Below, in pieces: positions 39,969 through 48,487 of a stretch of DNA of 64,000 nt. Within the stretch, counting starts at the first letter, position 1; every line of letters starts with the position of its first letter. Location of the stretch: positions 62,001 to 126,000 of the forward strand of contig JACRAR010000030.1 of the NCBI GenBank assembly GCA_016234745.1. The letters run 5' to 3'. The notes beneath the pieces were generated by a model that was given only the letters and a program-made list of their open reading frames with translations, was not told where the DNA came from and made no database searches. Source of the DNA: Betaproteobacteria bacterium (lineage in GTDB: Bacteria; Pseudomonadota; Gammaproteobacteria; Burkholderiales; Rhodocyclaceae). A program made the translations under genes and the position numbers.

Positions 39969-40846
39969 CCCCAATGCGCCTTGGCTTTGTTCCTGACCCA
40001 ATTACGGTTGCATTTGAAAAACTGCTGCCATCACGTAAACCGCCCGACGGGCTTAAGCATTCCAGGAAGTTCAAGCAGATCGTTGCTTCCATCGATGCCA
40101 TCGGCCTGATTGAACCCCTGACCATCGCAAAAGTAGATAAGGCCACTGGCTTGCACCTGTTGTTGGATGGGCATATCCGAATGTTCGCGCTTCAGGAATT
40201 GGGGTTCAGCAGTGCCCTGTGCCTGATCGCCAAGGATGATGAGAGTTATACCTACAACAACCGAATCAATCGTCTATCGACGATTCAGGAACATTTCATG
40301 ATCCGTCGCGCCGTGGAGCGTGGCGTCACGCCGGAACGCCTGGCGAAATCGCTGGAACTGGACATTGAGCACATCACCAAGAAAATCAACCTGCTGGACG
40401 GCATCTGTGCAGAGGCAGTACGACTACTCAGGGACAAGCATTTCTCGGCCAATTTGAGCCCCGTACTGCGCAAGATGAAACCGACCCGGCAGGTGGAGTG
40501 CGTTGAACTCATGGTGGCCACCAACAACATCACGGTGTCTTATGCCCAAGCACTGCTGGCTGCAACACCCAGCAACATGCTGGTGAATGAAGGTGTGCCA
40601 AAGAGGTTAAAGGGTGTCACGGCCGATCAAATGGCAAAGATGGAGCGCGAAATGGCAAACCTCGAGGGGCAGTTCAAATTGGTCGAGCAGTCCTATGGTC
40701 AGGACGTTCTCAATCTGGTGCTTGCCAAGGGTTACTTGACCAAGTTGCTAGATAACGAGGTTGTGATCCGCTTTTTATCGCAAAACCACCCCGACATCCT
40801 GCGTGAGTTTTCCGGCATCGTTCAAACGACGTCACTGGACAAATAG
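39965..40846 (+). CDS. ParB-like (RepB-type) protein 2
   Basis: 293 residues. FKQIVASIDAIGLIEPLTIA, LLLDGHIRMFALQELG and RINRLSTIQEHFMIRRAVER correspond to a diverged ParB/RepB N-terminal domain, and GVTPERLAKSLELDIEHITKKINL to the helix-turn-helix. The C-terminus resembles plasmid RepB partition proteins. It diverges strongly from ParB-like protein 1 (LLDGH for CGEGR), so the pair is not a recent duplication and may form a heteromer. Confidence 0.75.
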   Translation: MTPMRLGFVPDPITVAFEKLLPSRKPPDGLKHSRKFKQIVASIDAIGLIEPLTIAKVDKATGLHLLLDGHIRMFALQELGFSSALCLIAKDDESYTYNNRINRLSTIQEHFMIRRAVERGVTPERLAKSLELDIEHITKKINLLDGICAEAVRLLRDKHFSANLSPVLRKMKPTRQVECVELMVATNNITVSYAQALLAATPSNMLVNEGVPKRLKGVTADQMAKMEREMANLEGQFKLVEQSYGQDVLNLVLAKGYLTKLLDNEVVIRFLSQNHPDILREFSGIVQTTSLDK

Positions 40847-41206
40847 TGATCAGCATCGCAAGGGCTTCTCACGATCAATCACCGGCTTGATAAATCCTTC
40901 CGTGTGGAGGGGCGTAGTGCTGCCCGTGTGGGCGATACGCGTTTCTTTAACAATTCGGATGTTGTAGGGCTGCCGCCGCTCGACGCTGGGTTGGCTTTGT
41001 CGGTATTGATGCGAAGCAGCTGACAGGCACGCCGCTGGCCTGCTCATTTCTTTTGGGTGGGAAGAGATGAGCAAACAGCGGCACATTTCCGCGAAAAGAC
41101 CAGTCATTGAACAGGATTGCCAATCGACTGCTTTCATCTTGGATACAGAATAAACGGTGAATTCCTATTTTCCCCTTCGACTACGGGCTAACAATATTCC
41201 GGCAGG
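40847..41206. other. Non-coding region downstream of the ParB-like genes
   Basis: 360 bases. A 95-codon minus-strand frame (40850-41137) lacks a ribosome site and is not called. The main feature is a long stem-loop at 41031-41082. The rest shows no recognisable sites. Confidence 0.4.
41031..41082. repeat. Long stem-loop downstream of the ParB-like operon
   Basis: GCCGCTG, 3 bases, TGCTCAT, 19-base loop, ATGAGCA, 2 bases, CAGCGGC: two 7-bp stems in register. No T-run follows. It may mark the edge of the recombinase-ParB module, act as a recombination or binding site, or belong to a small RNA. Confidence 0.45.
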
Positions 41207-41413
41207 ATGTCGGTCATCGCTTTCATGGACGATGATATGCCAATTAGAGAAACAGACCTGCTGGACCACATTTTCGAAAACCTTGCCGAGAACGACTGGG
41301 CACCAGATTCCGAAATCTTGGACACGCTGATGAACCTGTCAGCCCCAGGCAAAGCCGAATTTGTGCGGAGAATGGATGAACGATATGGCGTTAAACCGCC
41401 GCAGCTTCATTGA
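41207..41413 (+). CDS. Small acidic hypothetical protein
   Basis: 68 residues, acidic and helical (MDDDMPIRETDLLDHIFENL), with a second possible start at 41225. The ribosome site is weak (CAGG). It lies ahead of the DUF3820 and dinB genes on the same strand and may be in their transcription unit. Function unknown. Confidence 0.5.
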   Translation: MSVIAFMDDDMPIRETDLLDHIFENLAENDWAPDSEILDTLMNLSAPGKAEFVRRMDERYGVKPPQLH

Positions 41414-41479
41414 ACGAGCCTGTTGAATCATAAGCGGCATCCATTCAGTCACGCCATGTCAGACTCCTGATCGATTCGA

Positions 41480-41695
41480 ATGCAATCCGAAGATTTGCTA
41501 TTGCTGGTGACGCGCACCATGCCCTTCGGCAAGCACAAAGGACGATTGATTGCCGATTTGCCGGGAAATTATCTCAACTGGTTTGCCCGTGAGGGTTTCC
41601 CCAAAGGGGAAATTGGGCGTCTGTTGTCCTTGATGCAAGAGATGGATCACAACGGCCTTCGGCCCCTGCTTGATCCATTAAGGACAAAAACATAG
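41480..41695 (+). CDS. DUF3820 family protein
   Basis: 71 residues. MPFGKHKGRLIADLPGNYLNWF is the DUF3820 signature; the rest (GEIGRLLSLMQEMDHNGL) completes this small family, sometimes called quorum-sensing-regulated virulence factor-like. The fold resembles exonuclease-associated domains, but the stand-alone role is not known. It ends 15 bases before dinB. Confidence 0.8.
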   Translation: MQSEDLLLLVTRTMPFGKHKGRLIADLPGNYLNWFAREGFPKGEIGRLLSLMQEMDHNGLRPLLDPLRTKT

Positions 41696-41710
41696 TACTG
41701 TCCTGCCAAC

Positions 41711-42862
41711 ATGGAAGGAGCACCCCGCCGCATCGCCCATCTTGATATGGACGCGTTTTACGCGTCAGTCGATCTGCTGCGTTATCCAGAGCTGCGTGGT
41801 CAACCTGTCGTCATTGGCGGGCGTCGTTCCCAGCAACCTGTCGTCGAAGCTGATGGCAGTCGCCGTTTTGCACGCTTGCGCGATTATGTGGGCCGGGGTG
41901 TCATTACCACATCGACCTACGAAGCCCGGGCGCTGGGCGTGTTTTCCGGAATGGGGACCATGAAGGCGGCAAGGCTGGCTCCGGATGCCTACCTCCTGCC
42001 GGTTGATTTTGATGCGTACCGCCATTACTCGCGATTGTTCAAGGCGGCAGTGGCGACCATCGCCCCGGAGATCGAAGATCGCGGGATCGATGAGATCTAT
42101 ATCGATCTGACACAGCTTCCTGATGACTCACTGACGCTTGCGCACAAACTCAAAGAGGCAGTCCGGACCGCAACAGGTTTGACCTGTTCGATTGGTATTA
42201 CCCCAAACAAGCTGCTCTCAAAAATCTGTTCAGACCTCGACAAGCCAGACGGCATCACAATCCTGAGCAAGGGGGAAATTCCAAATCGTATCTGGCCACT
42301 GCCGGTGAAAAAGATCAATGGCATTGGACCGAAGGCGACCGCCAAACTCAAGGCCATCGGCATTGAAACCATTGGAGAACTGGCTAAAGCTGAACCTGAC
42401 CTGCTACAAAGCAACTTCGGGCTCACTTACGCGCTATGGCTTTTAGATGCGGCGAACGGCATTGATGAAAGTCCGGTGACGACACACTCAGAACCCAAAT
42501 CGATCAGCCGGGAAACCACCTTCGAAAAAGATTTGCATCCACGTCATGACAAGGCTTCGTTGTCGGTCATCTTCACCGAGCTATGTTCCAATGTGGCCAA
42601 TGACCTGAAACGGAAAGGCTATCGAGGCCGCACCATCGGGATTAAATTGCGCTACGACGATTTTCAGACGGTGACGCGGGACTCCAGCTTGCCCGTGGCA
42701 ACAGATGACCCCACAGTCATTCGCCAAGCAGCCGGAGAATGTCTTCGCCGCGTCCCTCTGGACAAAAAGTTTCGTTTGCTCGGAGTCTGGGCCAGTGCGC
42801 TGTCTGCCGCCGGTGACACTGAACTGTTTGATATTTCAGCGCAAACAGAATTGCCACTTTAG
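41711..42862 (+). CDS. dinB: DNA polymerase IV (Y-family translesion polymerase)
   Basis: 383 residues. Catalytic motifs AHLDMDAFYASVD (first acidic pair) and DRGIDEIYIDLT (DE pair) are intact, followed by the thumb helix-hairpin-helix (INGIGPKATAKLKAIGIETI) and little-finger domain. The C-terminal QTELPL resembles a beta-clamp-binding motif. It carries out error-prone bypass of lesions. The N-terminal ERRSQQ-like insertion (GGRRSQQPVVEADGSRRFAR) is slightly longer than in E. coli. No LexA box was recognised upstream. Confidence 0.92.
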   Translation: MEGAPRRIAHLDMDAFYASVDLLRYPELRGQPVVIGGRRSQQPVVEADGSRRFARLRDYVGRGVITTSTYEARALGVFSGMGTMKAARLAPDAYLLPVDFDAYRHYSRLFKAAVATIAPEIEDRGIDEIYIDLTQLPDDSLTLAHKLKEAVRTATGLTCSIGITPNKLLSKICSDLDKPDGITILSKGEIPNRIWPLPVKKINGIGPKATAKLKAIGIETIGELAKAEPDLLQSNFGLTYALWLLDAANGIDESPVTTHSEPKSISRETTFEKDLHPRHDKASLSVIFTELCSNVANDLKRKGYRGRTIGIKLRYDDFQTVTRDSSLPVATDDPTVIRQAAGECLRRVPLDKKFRLLGVWASALSAAGDTELFDISAQTELPL

Positions 42863-43054
42863 CCCAGGATGCGCCGCCACATTTTGGCCATATCACGTGC
42901 CTATATCATTCAACTGGTTAGCCGATCGCCGGTCACGCGGCTTATTCCGCAGAATAGAATAATAAAAACCAGCCAATTCGACGCTTTGGTTATTGAAGTC
43001 GAGCTGATACTTTGACGTAAATAGAGTCAACCCTTTTCCTAGAAATCCACTTCC

Positions 43055-43273
43055 ATGATTATCCAGTCCGTCGAACTCGTCGCCCGGGCCAATGCGCCCT
43101 CCTATGAAGAAAAGTTCTATCACGCCCACCTTGATACCGGTGAGGCCCTTGTCCTATTCCAGCAACATTGGGATGTGAATCTTCCGCCGGAGTCCCTGAT
43201 CGGTTTGACGGTCGAAGAGGCACAGCGCAAGAGAACCGAGAAGATGATGGCTGCTGCCTACGGGTCTCACTAA
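43055..43273 (+). CDS. Small hypothetical protein
   Basis: 72 residues (MIIQSVELVARANAPSYEEK ... EAQRKRTEKMMAAAYGSH). The codon pattern is like that of the neighbours but no family is recognised. GAAATCC before the start is a weak ribosome site. The 192 bases between dinB and this gene hold no other feature. Confidence 0.5.
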   Translation: MIIQSVELVARANAPSYEEKFYHAHLDTGEALVLFQQHWDVNLPPESLIGLTVEEAQRKRTEKMMAAAYGSH

Positions 43274-43327
43274 GGCGACTGCTCCACGCGTTTGTTTCAA
43301 ACGTGCTTCTAGCCAGAGGCGGCAATC

Positions 43328-43780
43328 TTAGCGACTGACAAGCCTTCGAAGAAGGCGATCGAGTTGGTTGGCAAATGTCTGCCGGTCAGCCACAGAATAG
43401 GCCGCGGGTCCGCCAGTCTCTATGCCACCGCTGCGTAGTCCCTCCATGAAGTTGCGCATGGTCAGCCTCTCCTGAATATTGCTTGCATCAAGCAGATCGC
43501 CGCGTGGATCGAGGACAAAAACGCCGATCTCAATCACCTGGGCGGCCAGTGGCACATCGGCGGTGATCACGAGGTCACCCGCCACGACTTCTTGGGCAAT
43601 CCGCTGGTCCGCGACATCAAACCCCGACGGCACCTGCAGCGCCCTGATCCAAGGCGATGGAGGCACATGTAGCATCTGGTTGGCGATCAGCGTTAAAGGC
43701 ACCTGGGACCGATCTGCTGCACGATAGAGAATATCTTTGACGACGGCAGGACAGGCGTCGGCATCGACCCAAATCTTCAT
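43328..43780 (-). CDS. YaiI/YqxD (DUF188) family protein
   Basis: 150 residues from [20 protein letters not shown]; the longer frame to 43951 overlaps arfB antisense. [36 protein letters not shown] and [12 protein letters not shown] are the PIN-like YaiI signature. The family is widespread and uncharacterised; a nuclease role is suggested by the acidic residues. Divergent from arfB, with 66 bases between the starts. Confidence 0.88.
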   Translation of the reverse strand: MKIWVDADACPAVVKDILYRAADRSQVPLTLIANQMLHVPPSPWIRALQVPSGFDVADQRIAQEVVAGDLVITADVPLAAQVIEIGVFVLDPRGDLLDASNIQERLTMRNFMEGLRSGGIETGGPAAYSVADRQTFANQLDRLLRRLVSR

Positions 43781-43846
43781 GTGGAAGAATCTTTCCAGGA
43801 AAACCCTACAATAGCACTTCATTCCGCCCTCGGTTGAGCGACCCCA

Positions 43847-44251
43847 ATGCATCCCCGCTTCATTATTCCGCCAGAAGAAGTTGAAATCACTGCGATCCGT
43901 GCCCAGGGAGCCGGCGGGCAAAACGTCAACAAGGTCTCCAATGCCGTGCATCTGCGTTTTGACATCACCACCTCATCACTGTCCGAAGCAATTCGGGAGC
44001 GGTTGCTGAAGCTCAGCGATCAGCGCATCAGCAAGGAAGGTGTGGTGGTCATCAAAGCGCAGGAATTTCGCAGTCTCGACAAGAACCGTATTGAAGCCAT
44101 AGCGCGTTTGCACGAATTAGTGGCCAGCGTTGCCACACTGCCCAAAAGACGCCGCCCAACCAAACCCACCCGGTCGTCCGTCTTGAAACGGCTGGACAGC
44201 AAGGCGCGAACTTCAACGACAAAAGCAAGACGAGGGAAAGTGGAAGAGTAA
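43847..44251 (+). CDS. arfB: Alternative ribosome-rescue factor ArfB
   Basis: 134 residues. GGQ at residues 23-25 ([20 protein letters not shown]) is the peptidyl-tRNA hydrolase motif, and the C-terminal tail is strongly basic ([20 protein letters not shown]), which in ArfB enters the empty mRNA channel. It releases peptides from ribosomes stalled without a stop codon. Full length compared with E. coli YaeJ. Confidence 0.9.
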   Translation: MHPRFIIPPEEVEITAIRAQGAGGQNVNKVSNAVHLRFDITTSSLSEAIRERLLKLSDQRISKEGVVVIKAQEFRSLDKNRIEAIARLHELVASVATLPKRRRPTKPTRSSVLKRLDSKARTSTTKARRGKVEE

Positions 44252-44254
44252 TTG

Positions 44255-44674
44255 ATGCCGAGTAGGCTAAGATATTCCATGCCCGTTGAAATTAGCTCCC
44301 GTCAGAAGATCCCTAACGAGCCTGCGACAGATCGCGGGACGAGCATTGCATTGATCTTTGCGCTCGTCGCCGAGCGACTATCTATTTACTACGAGCACGA
44401 GAAATGGATGACAAAAGCCCAAGGTGCCACTCTGGCGAGTGAGTGGCTGTCCCGATCGAAGCGGAGTATGCCGGCGGAAGAACGAAGACATCTTTCCAGC
44501 CTCAGTGATCAGTTGGCCAGGCAGATTGCAGAAACCTTGTCCCGAGAAGTTGGGCTACTCACTGCCCATGAAATGATGGAATCGCTTGATCCGAATTATC
44601 AATCCGAGATTGGCCGATCCCTCATGGTGGAATGCGAACGGATGCTTGACAGCGAAACTCGAGAGTCAGAGTAG
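44255..44674 (+). CDS. Hypothetical protein between arfB and rtcB
   Basis: 139 residues from ATG 44255; a second ATG at 44279 is possible. Helical, with RGTSIALIFALVAERLSIYY and SDQLARQIAETLSREVGLLT. No signal peptide or recognised domain. It lies 3 bases after arfB and 3 bases before rtcB, so it is part of a three-gene run linked to RNA and ribosome repair. Confidence 0.6.
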   Translation: MPSRLRYSMPVEISSRQKIPNEPATDRGTSIALIFALVAERLSIYYEHEKWMTKAQGATLASEWLSRSKRSMPAEERRHLSSLSDQLARQIAETLSREVGLLTAHEMMESLDPNYQSEIGRSLMVECERMLDSETRESE

Positions 44675-44677
44675 AAC

Positions 44678-45874
44678 ATGCCGATCAAGGAAGTTCTGAC
44701 CACACAGCGCGTCCCAATCAAAATCTGGACTGACGATGCCGATGAGAAATCGAAGCAGCAACTGACAAACATTGCCAGCCTGCCGTTCATTCATCACCAC
44801 GTCGCGGCCATGCCGGATGTCCATCTCGGGATCGGTGCAACGATTGGTTCGGTGATCGCCACGCACAAAGCCATCATTCCTGCCGCCGTGGGCGTCGATA
44901 TCGGCTGCGGCATGGTGGCTTGCCGACTATCGATCACAGGCAACGATCTTGACGAGAAGTCGCTGCGCAAAGTATTCGATCAGATTTCCCGGGATGTTCC
45001 GGTGGGTCGAGAACAACACAAGGATGACCGCGTTCTGGTCGATGCCGCCAGGCCGTTCGAAGCCCGGCTGGACGTCATGACAAAGAAACATCCCAAATTG
45101 CTGAAGTCCTTCGGCAAGTTCTCCAAATGGGCAAACCAGATGGGAACTCTGGGCGGAGGGAACCATTTCATCGAGGTCTGCCTCGACGAATCCAACCAAG
45201 TCTGGGTGATGTTGCACTCAGGCAGCCGCGGCATCGGCAATGCCATGGCCACCTATTTCATTGAGTTGGCCCGCCAGGACATGGCACGCCAGATGATTCA
45301 CCTGCCCGACCGCGACCTCGCCTATTTTCCGGAAGGCAGCAAGCACTTTGCTGATTACGTCGAAGCAGTCACCTGGGCGCAGGAATATGCGATGCAAAAC
45401 CGGCGCGAGATGGTCGAACTGGTTTTGGCCGGGCTGAAACGCCATCTGCCGGCGTTCGATGTCACCAGTGAAGTCGTGAATTGCCATCACAACTACGTCG
45501 CAGTCGAGCGCCACTACGGCGCCAACGTCTGGGTCACGCGCAAAGGCGCAATCCGGGCACGCGAGGGTGACCTGGGCATCATCCCGGGCAGCATGGGGGC
45601 ACGCAGCTACATTGTGCGTGGCAAGGGGAATCCGGAGAGTTTCAACTCCTGCGCGCACGGTGCGGGTCGCAGGATGAGCCGCACTGCTGCAGAAAAGCAA
45701 TTCTCAGCTGCGGATCTGGTGCGTCAAACCGAAGGCGTGATCTGCCGCAAGGACAAAGGCGTGGTCGATGAGATTCCCGGCGCCTACAAGGATATCGATA
45801 CGGTCATGGCGAATCAGGCGGATCTGGTCGATCCGTTGCACACATTGAAACAGGTTGTCTGCGTAAAGGGATGA
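44678..45874 (+). CDS. rtcB: RtcB-family RNA ligase
   Basis: 398 residues. Metal and GMP-binding motifs are present: VGVDIGCGMVACRL, GTLGGGNHFIEVCLD, HSGSRGIGN, NCHHNYVAVE and SCAHGAGRRMSRTAA, the last with the histidine that takes GMP. RtcB joins 2',3'-cyclic phosphate and 5'-OH RNA ends. The length is like the shorter bacterial paralogue group. It follows arfB and a hypothetical gene closely, forming an RNA/ribosome-repair group. Confidence 0.9.
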   Translation: MPIKEVLTTQRVPIKIWTDDADEKSKQQLTNIASLPFIHHHVAAMPDVHLGIGATIGSVIATHKAIIPAAVGVDIGCGMVACRLSITGNDLDEKSLRKVFDQISRDVPVGREQHKDDRVLVDAARPFEARLDVMTKKHPKLLKSFGKFSKWANQMGTLGGGNHFIEVCLDESNQVWVMLHSGSRGIGNAMATYFIELARQDMARQMIHLPDRDLAYFPEGSKHFADYVEAVTWAQEYAMQNRREMVELVLAGLKRHLPAFDVTSEVVNCHHNYVAVERHYGANVWVTRKGAIRAREGDLGIIPGSMGARSYIVRGKGNPESFNSCAHGAGRRMSRTAAEKQFSAADLVRQTEGVICRKDKGVVDEIPGAYKDIDTVMANQADLVDPLHTLKQVVCVKG

Positions 45875-45931
45875 GTTGGGGCGTTTGCCTGGTTAGGTTT
45901 CGCCGGAACATCATTCCATCTTCACCAATAG

Positions 45932-45959
45932 AAAAAGCCGGGAGCGACCCGGCATTTTT
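45932..45959. terminator. Bidirectional Rho-independent terminator
   Basis: AAAAA-GCCGGG-AGCGA-CCCGGC-ATTTTT: a 6-bp GC stem with A and T runs on opposite sides. It lies between the convergent rtcB and membrane-protein genes and can stop transcription both ways. Confidence 0.85.
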
Positions 45960-45978
45960 CTGACCTGCTTGGCTGTTG

Positions 45979-46389
45979 TTAGTTTCTGGCAAGCGCCTTG
46001 GATCCGTAGTATCCGAGGGCACCGGCGCCGACGATCGGGGCGACCACGATCATGGCCAGTCCGAGGACCGGAGCGGCAACCAGCATCGCGACATGCTTGG
46101 CTACTGGGACCTTGTTGAAGAACGCCTTGGCTCCGAAGTAGGCCAGCGCTCCGAGTGCTACGAAGGGCATCGCGGCGATGTAGGCCAGGCCGATGAACGG
46201 GGAGGCCAGGAACAGGGCGATGTTCTTTGCGGTGCTGGCGGCACTCTTGGCTTCGACGCTGACTGAATTCTCTTCGCGCGGGCGACGCACGATGTTGTAC
46301 AGGACGGGTTCCCATGTTTTGTTGGCAACTGCAGTTTCGGGGGTGTTGGCTTCGGTTTCGAAGATCACGTTTTTACGTAGGGCGCTCAT
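45979..46389 (-). CDS. Small membrane protein of unknown function
   Basis: 136 residues; TTCCAGGAGAACATC gives a good ribosome site. After a 50-residue hydrophilic N-terminus (MSALRKNVIFETEANTPETA) come two or three hydrophobic segments (NIALFLASPFIGLAYIAAMP, AMLVAAPVLGLAMIVVAPIV) rich in G and A, suggesting packed helices. No family recognised. Convergent with rtcB. Confidence 0.65.
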   Translation of the reverse strand: MSALRKNVIFETEANTPETAVANKTWEPVLYNIVRRPREENSVSVEAKSAASTAKNIALFLASPFIGLAYIAAMPFVALGALAYFGAKAFFNKVPVAKHVAMLVAAPVLGLAMIVVAPIVGAGALGYYGSKALARN

Positions 46390-46616
46390 GATGTTCTCCT
46401 GGAAGGTTGCATTTAAGTTTCAGTTGACCTTGTATGAGCATCAGCCGTGCCAGCGGCATCGATTCCTAAATTAAACGCAGAAGAACAACAAGTTATATCG
46501 ATATAAGGACGATCAAGCCTGTTCCTGATCGGAGCAGTTGCGGAGCGTTAGTACATTTGGTTTATGCACTCGCATCCCGCGGAAATTAAACAATCGTTTA
46601 TTAACATGGTGTTATG

Positions 46617-46642
46617 ACATACACGGGGTGTATGTTTTTTTT
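46617..46642 (+). terminator. Orphan Rho-independent terminator on the plus strand
   Basis: ACATACAC, loop GGG, GTGTATGT followed by eight T. No plus-strand gene ends here: the nearest neighbours are minus-strand genes on both sides. The 281-base gap 46390-46671 could therefore hold a small RNA transcribed rightward, or the terminator could protect the prophage lysis genes from antisense transcription. Confidence 0.6.
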
Positions 46643-46671
46643 CGAGGGAACAGCGAGAAGACAAGGCCACG

Positions 46672-47145
46672 TCAGACGCCTTGCCCCAAGAGCAGCAATT
46701 GCTTTTCGTATGCCCGTCTCGCCACCAATCCCGGCAATACCCGGCCACCGCCCATCACCCATCGTTCAAGCTCATGCGCTGAACTACGCCAGTCGCTTTG
46801 ATTGATCCGTCGCCGTAACGTCGACGATTGCAAGCGACCGGCCCCGAGGTTAAATGTGAAATCGATGATGGCGGTGAGACGACTTTCTGGTTCGATTGCA
46901 AGCACAGGGCAATACTTCAACGTGGCACGTAACGCTACCCGCAGATCTTCGGCGAGGTAATTTTCTCCTTCCACCATGCTGATGGGCGGATGATCTGGCT
47001 GGCATAGATGGCCATACCCTATCGTCCAGAAACCTGCCGGGCAGATATAGGGATGTGCGCGCCGCTCCGGATCAAACTTCGGCACCCGGTGAAACCCCTC
47101 GAACCGTTTGGCCAGATCAATTGCAGCCTGAGGTACATCGATCAC
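46672..47145 (-). CDS. Phage lysozyme (glycoside hydrolase 24)
   Basis: 157 residues starting at GTG 47145, which overlaps the holin stop (GTGA). Glu16 in LAKRFEGF and the later FWTIGYGH (residues 39-46) match the T4/P22 lysozyme active site. There is no signal peptide, so export depends on the holin upstream. Last gene of the prophage lysis cassette. Confidence 0.88.
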   Translation of the reverse strand: MIDVPQAAIDLAKRFEGFHRVPKFDPERRAHPYICPAGFWTIGYGHLCQPDHPPISMVEGENYLAEDLRVALRATLKYCPVLAIEPESRLTAIIDFTFNLGAGRLQSSTLRRRINQSDWRSSAHELERWVMGGGRVLPGLVARRAYEKQLLLLGQGV

Positions 47146-47618
47146 GACCGCACCCGGTCGAACACCCGCCCGAGGAACCAGAAATTCAACACACCTGCCC
47201 ACAGCGCCTGATCAGCCTCGGTCCAGGCATGCACAATGGCCGTCGTCCACTCGGCACCCGCCTGCAACGCAGCGGCAAATGCGGCGGTTTTAGCGGCACA
47301 GTACAAGGCCATGAACCAATAAGTGATCACCGGCCGCACACTGATCGAGAGCGCGTCCGCCCAAGGCACACCGGTCTTCTCACCCTGACCACGCACGGCA
47401 TCGCGCAACGCCTCGATCGCCCCGGTATTCCAAGCCACATCCGCACTGGCCCCGATCTCCGCAATGCGCTGCGCCCCGCGAATTTTCTCGAACTCCAATG
47501 CCTTGTCCTGCATGGCCAGTTCATGCCCACGCTCGCCCTGACGATCCAGCCATTTCAGTATCTCCGGCGCCAGACGAAACGCGCCTCCCAGTAGCCCGCC
47601 CAATAAAGTCTCAATCAT
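47142..47618 (-). CDS. Phage holin, GTA_holin_3TM-like
   Basis: 158 residues. MIETLLGGLLGGAFRLAPEI begins a hydrophobic segment, followed by a charged helix (GERGHELAMQDKALEFEKIR) and two C-terminal hydrophobic segments (VITYWFMALYCAAKTAAF, WAGVLNFWFLGRVFDR). This is the layout of 3TM holins from gene-transfer agents and phages. It overlaps both neighbours by 4 bases. Confidence 0.8.
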   Translation of the reverse strand: MIETLLGGLLGGAFRLAPEILKWLDRQGERGHELAMQDKALEFEKIRGAQRIAEIGASADVAWNTGAIEALRDAVRGQGEKTGVPWADALSISVRPVITYWFMALYCAAKTAAFAAALQAGAEWTTAIVHAWTEADQALWAGVLNFWFLGRVFDRVRS

Positions 47619-47908
47619 TTCCCGCCTCCAAATAGCTCAAGTTTCACGAACGCCCCGGCGAGCACCGCCATCACCAAACCCGTGACGATCATTTTTACAA
47701 GGGTGACGCCGGCAGTGCGCTTGGCTTCATTGAAGGCATCCAGGAGGCTCCGCAATTCCCGAATGTCGTTGGCTGCCTCCGGTCCATCCAGTCCCACCTC
47801 GCTCAAGGCATGCCGGGCACCACGCTCTGCTGCGCGCTCCAGCACTTCCTCGAACTCCTCTTGCGGCAAGGACACCATCTTGCGGCGCTCCATTCCTTCT
47901 TCGCTCAT
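47615..47908 (-). CDS. DUF6127-like lysis-cassette protein
   Basis: 97 residues from MSEEGMERRKMVSLPQEEFE (GGAGGGTGAAATC upstream). An acidic coiled helix is followed by one membrane span (LVKMIVTGLVMAVLAGAFVK). It precedes the holin and overlaps it by 4 bases, so it may be a second holin, an antiholin or a spanin-like partner. Confidence 0.65.
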   Translation of the reverse strand: MSEEGMERRKMVSLPQEEFEEVLERAAERGARHALSEVGLDGPEAANDIRELRSLLDAFNEAKRTAGVTLVKMIVTGLVMAVLAGAFVKLELFGGGK

Positions 47909-47931
47909 GATTTCACCCTCCAGAAATACGA

Positions 47932-47951
47932 AACCCGCCGATGGGCGGGTT
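47932..47951. terminator. Hairpin before the lysis cassette
   Basis: AACCCGCC, loop GAT, GGGCGGGTT. It separates the tail operon from the lysis genes on the minus strand. No long T-run follows in either direction, so it may be a weak terminator or an mRNA processing stem. Confidence 0.5.
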
Positions 47952-47975
47952 CCCTTGTTCAACCTTTAGTCTTGC

Positions 47976-48194
47976 TCAAACAGGAAATCGCAGCCGGGCC
48001 ACAGGTGCGCGTGTCGCAATGCCGTTTCTGATCACCACCCGGTCACCCTGTGCCAGCGTGTCGAGTGTTTGCGCCATGACCGCCCCCCGTTCGGTGGCAA
48101 TACGCACCGACTCGCCCTGAATCCCGACCACCACACCCAACACGGCACGATCGGGCGCAATGAGTCGCGTCAGCTCATTGAGCGGAAACGTCAT
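47976..48194 (-). CDS. Small phage protein, last of the tail operon
   Basis: 72 residues (MTFPLNELTRLIAPDRAVLG), predicted beta-rich with GVVVGIQGESVRIATERGAV, like small OB- or SH3-type barrels of baseplate proteins. Its ATG overlaps the stop of the upstream gene. Function unknown. Confidence 0.6.
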   Translation of the reverse strand: MTFPLNELTRLIAPDRAVLGVVVGIQGESVRIATERGAVMAQTLDTLAQGDRVVIRNGIATRAPVARLRFPV

Positions 48195-48487
48195 CGCGGT
48201 TGCTCCAGGGTGAGCCGGGTATCAATGTCGTCCTCGGTCAGCGTGATTTGAATCCCGACAATCTTGGCGCGATACGGGGTGGCCATCGAGGGATCACTCG
48301 CCTCGACCAACTGACCCAGGCGAAACCCCGGCCGGAACACCACCGACAATTCGACCTGGTTCATCGGCTGCGCCTGCGCATCCATTTCGGCGATGCCCCG
48401 CTGGATCAGCGCCTCGTCGGATAGCAGCGGCTCGGTGATGGGATTGCCTTCTCTTTGCCCATCGCCACGATAGACCTCGATGATCAC
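48191..48487 (-). CDS. Phage protein of unknown function in the tail-tip region
   Basis: 98 residues (MIIEVYRGDGQREGNPITEP). The C-terminal half YRAKIVGIQITLTEDDIDTR is beta-rich. Overlaps the next gene by 4 bases and the previous one by 4, as with most of this operon. Probably a tail-tip or baseplate hub component by position. Confidence 0.6.
   Translation of the reverse strand: MIIEVYRGDGQREGNPITEPLLSDEALIQRGIAEMDAQAQPMNQVELSVVFRPGFRLGQLVEASDPSMATPYRAKIVGIQITLTEDDIDTRLTLEQPR

Noticed and set aside
40850-41137. 95-codon minus-strand frame after the ParB-like genes
   Set aside because: No ribosome site, no recognisable motif, and it covers a stem-loop instead of coding-like sequence.
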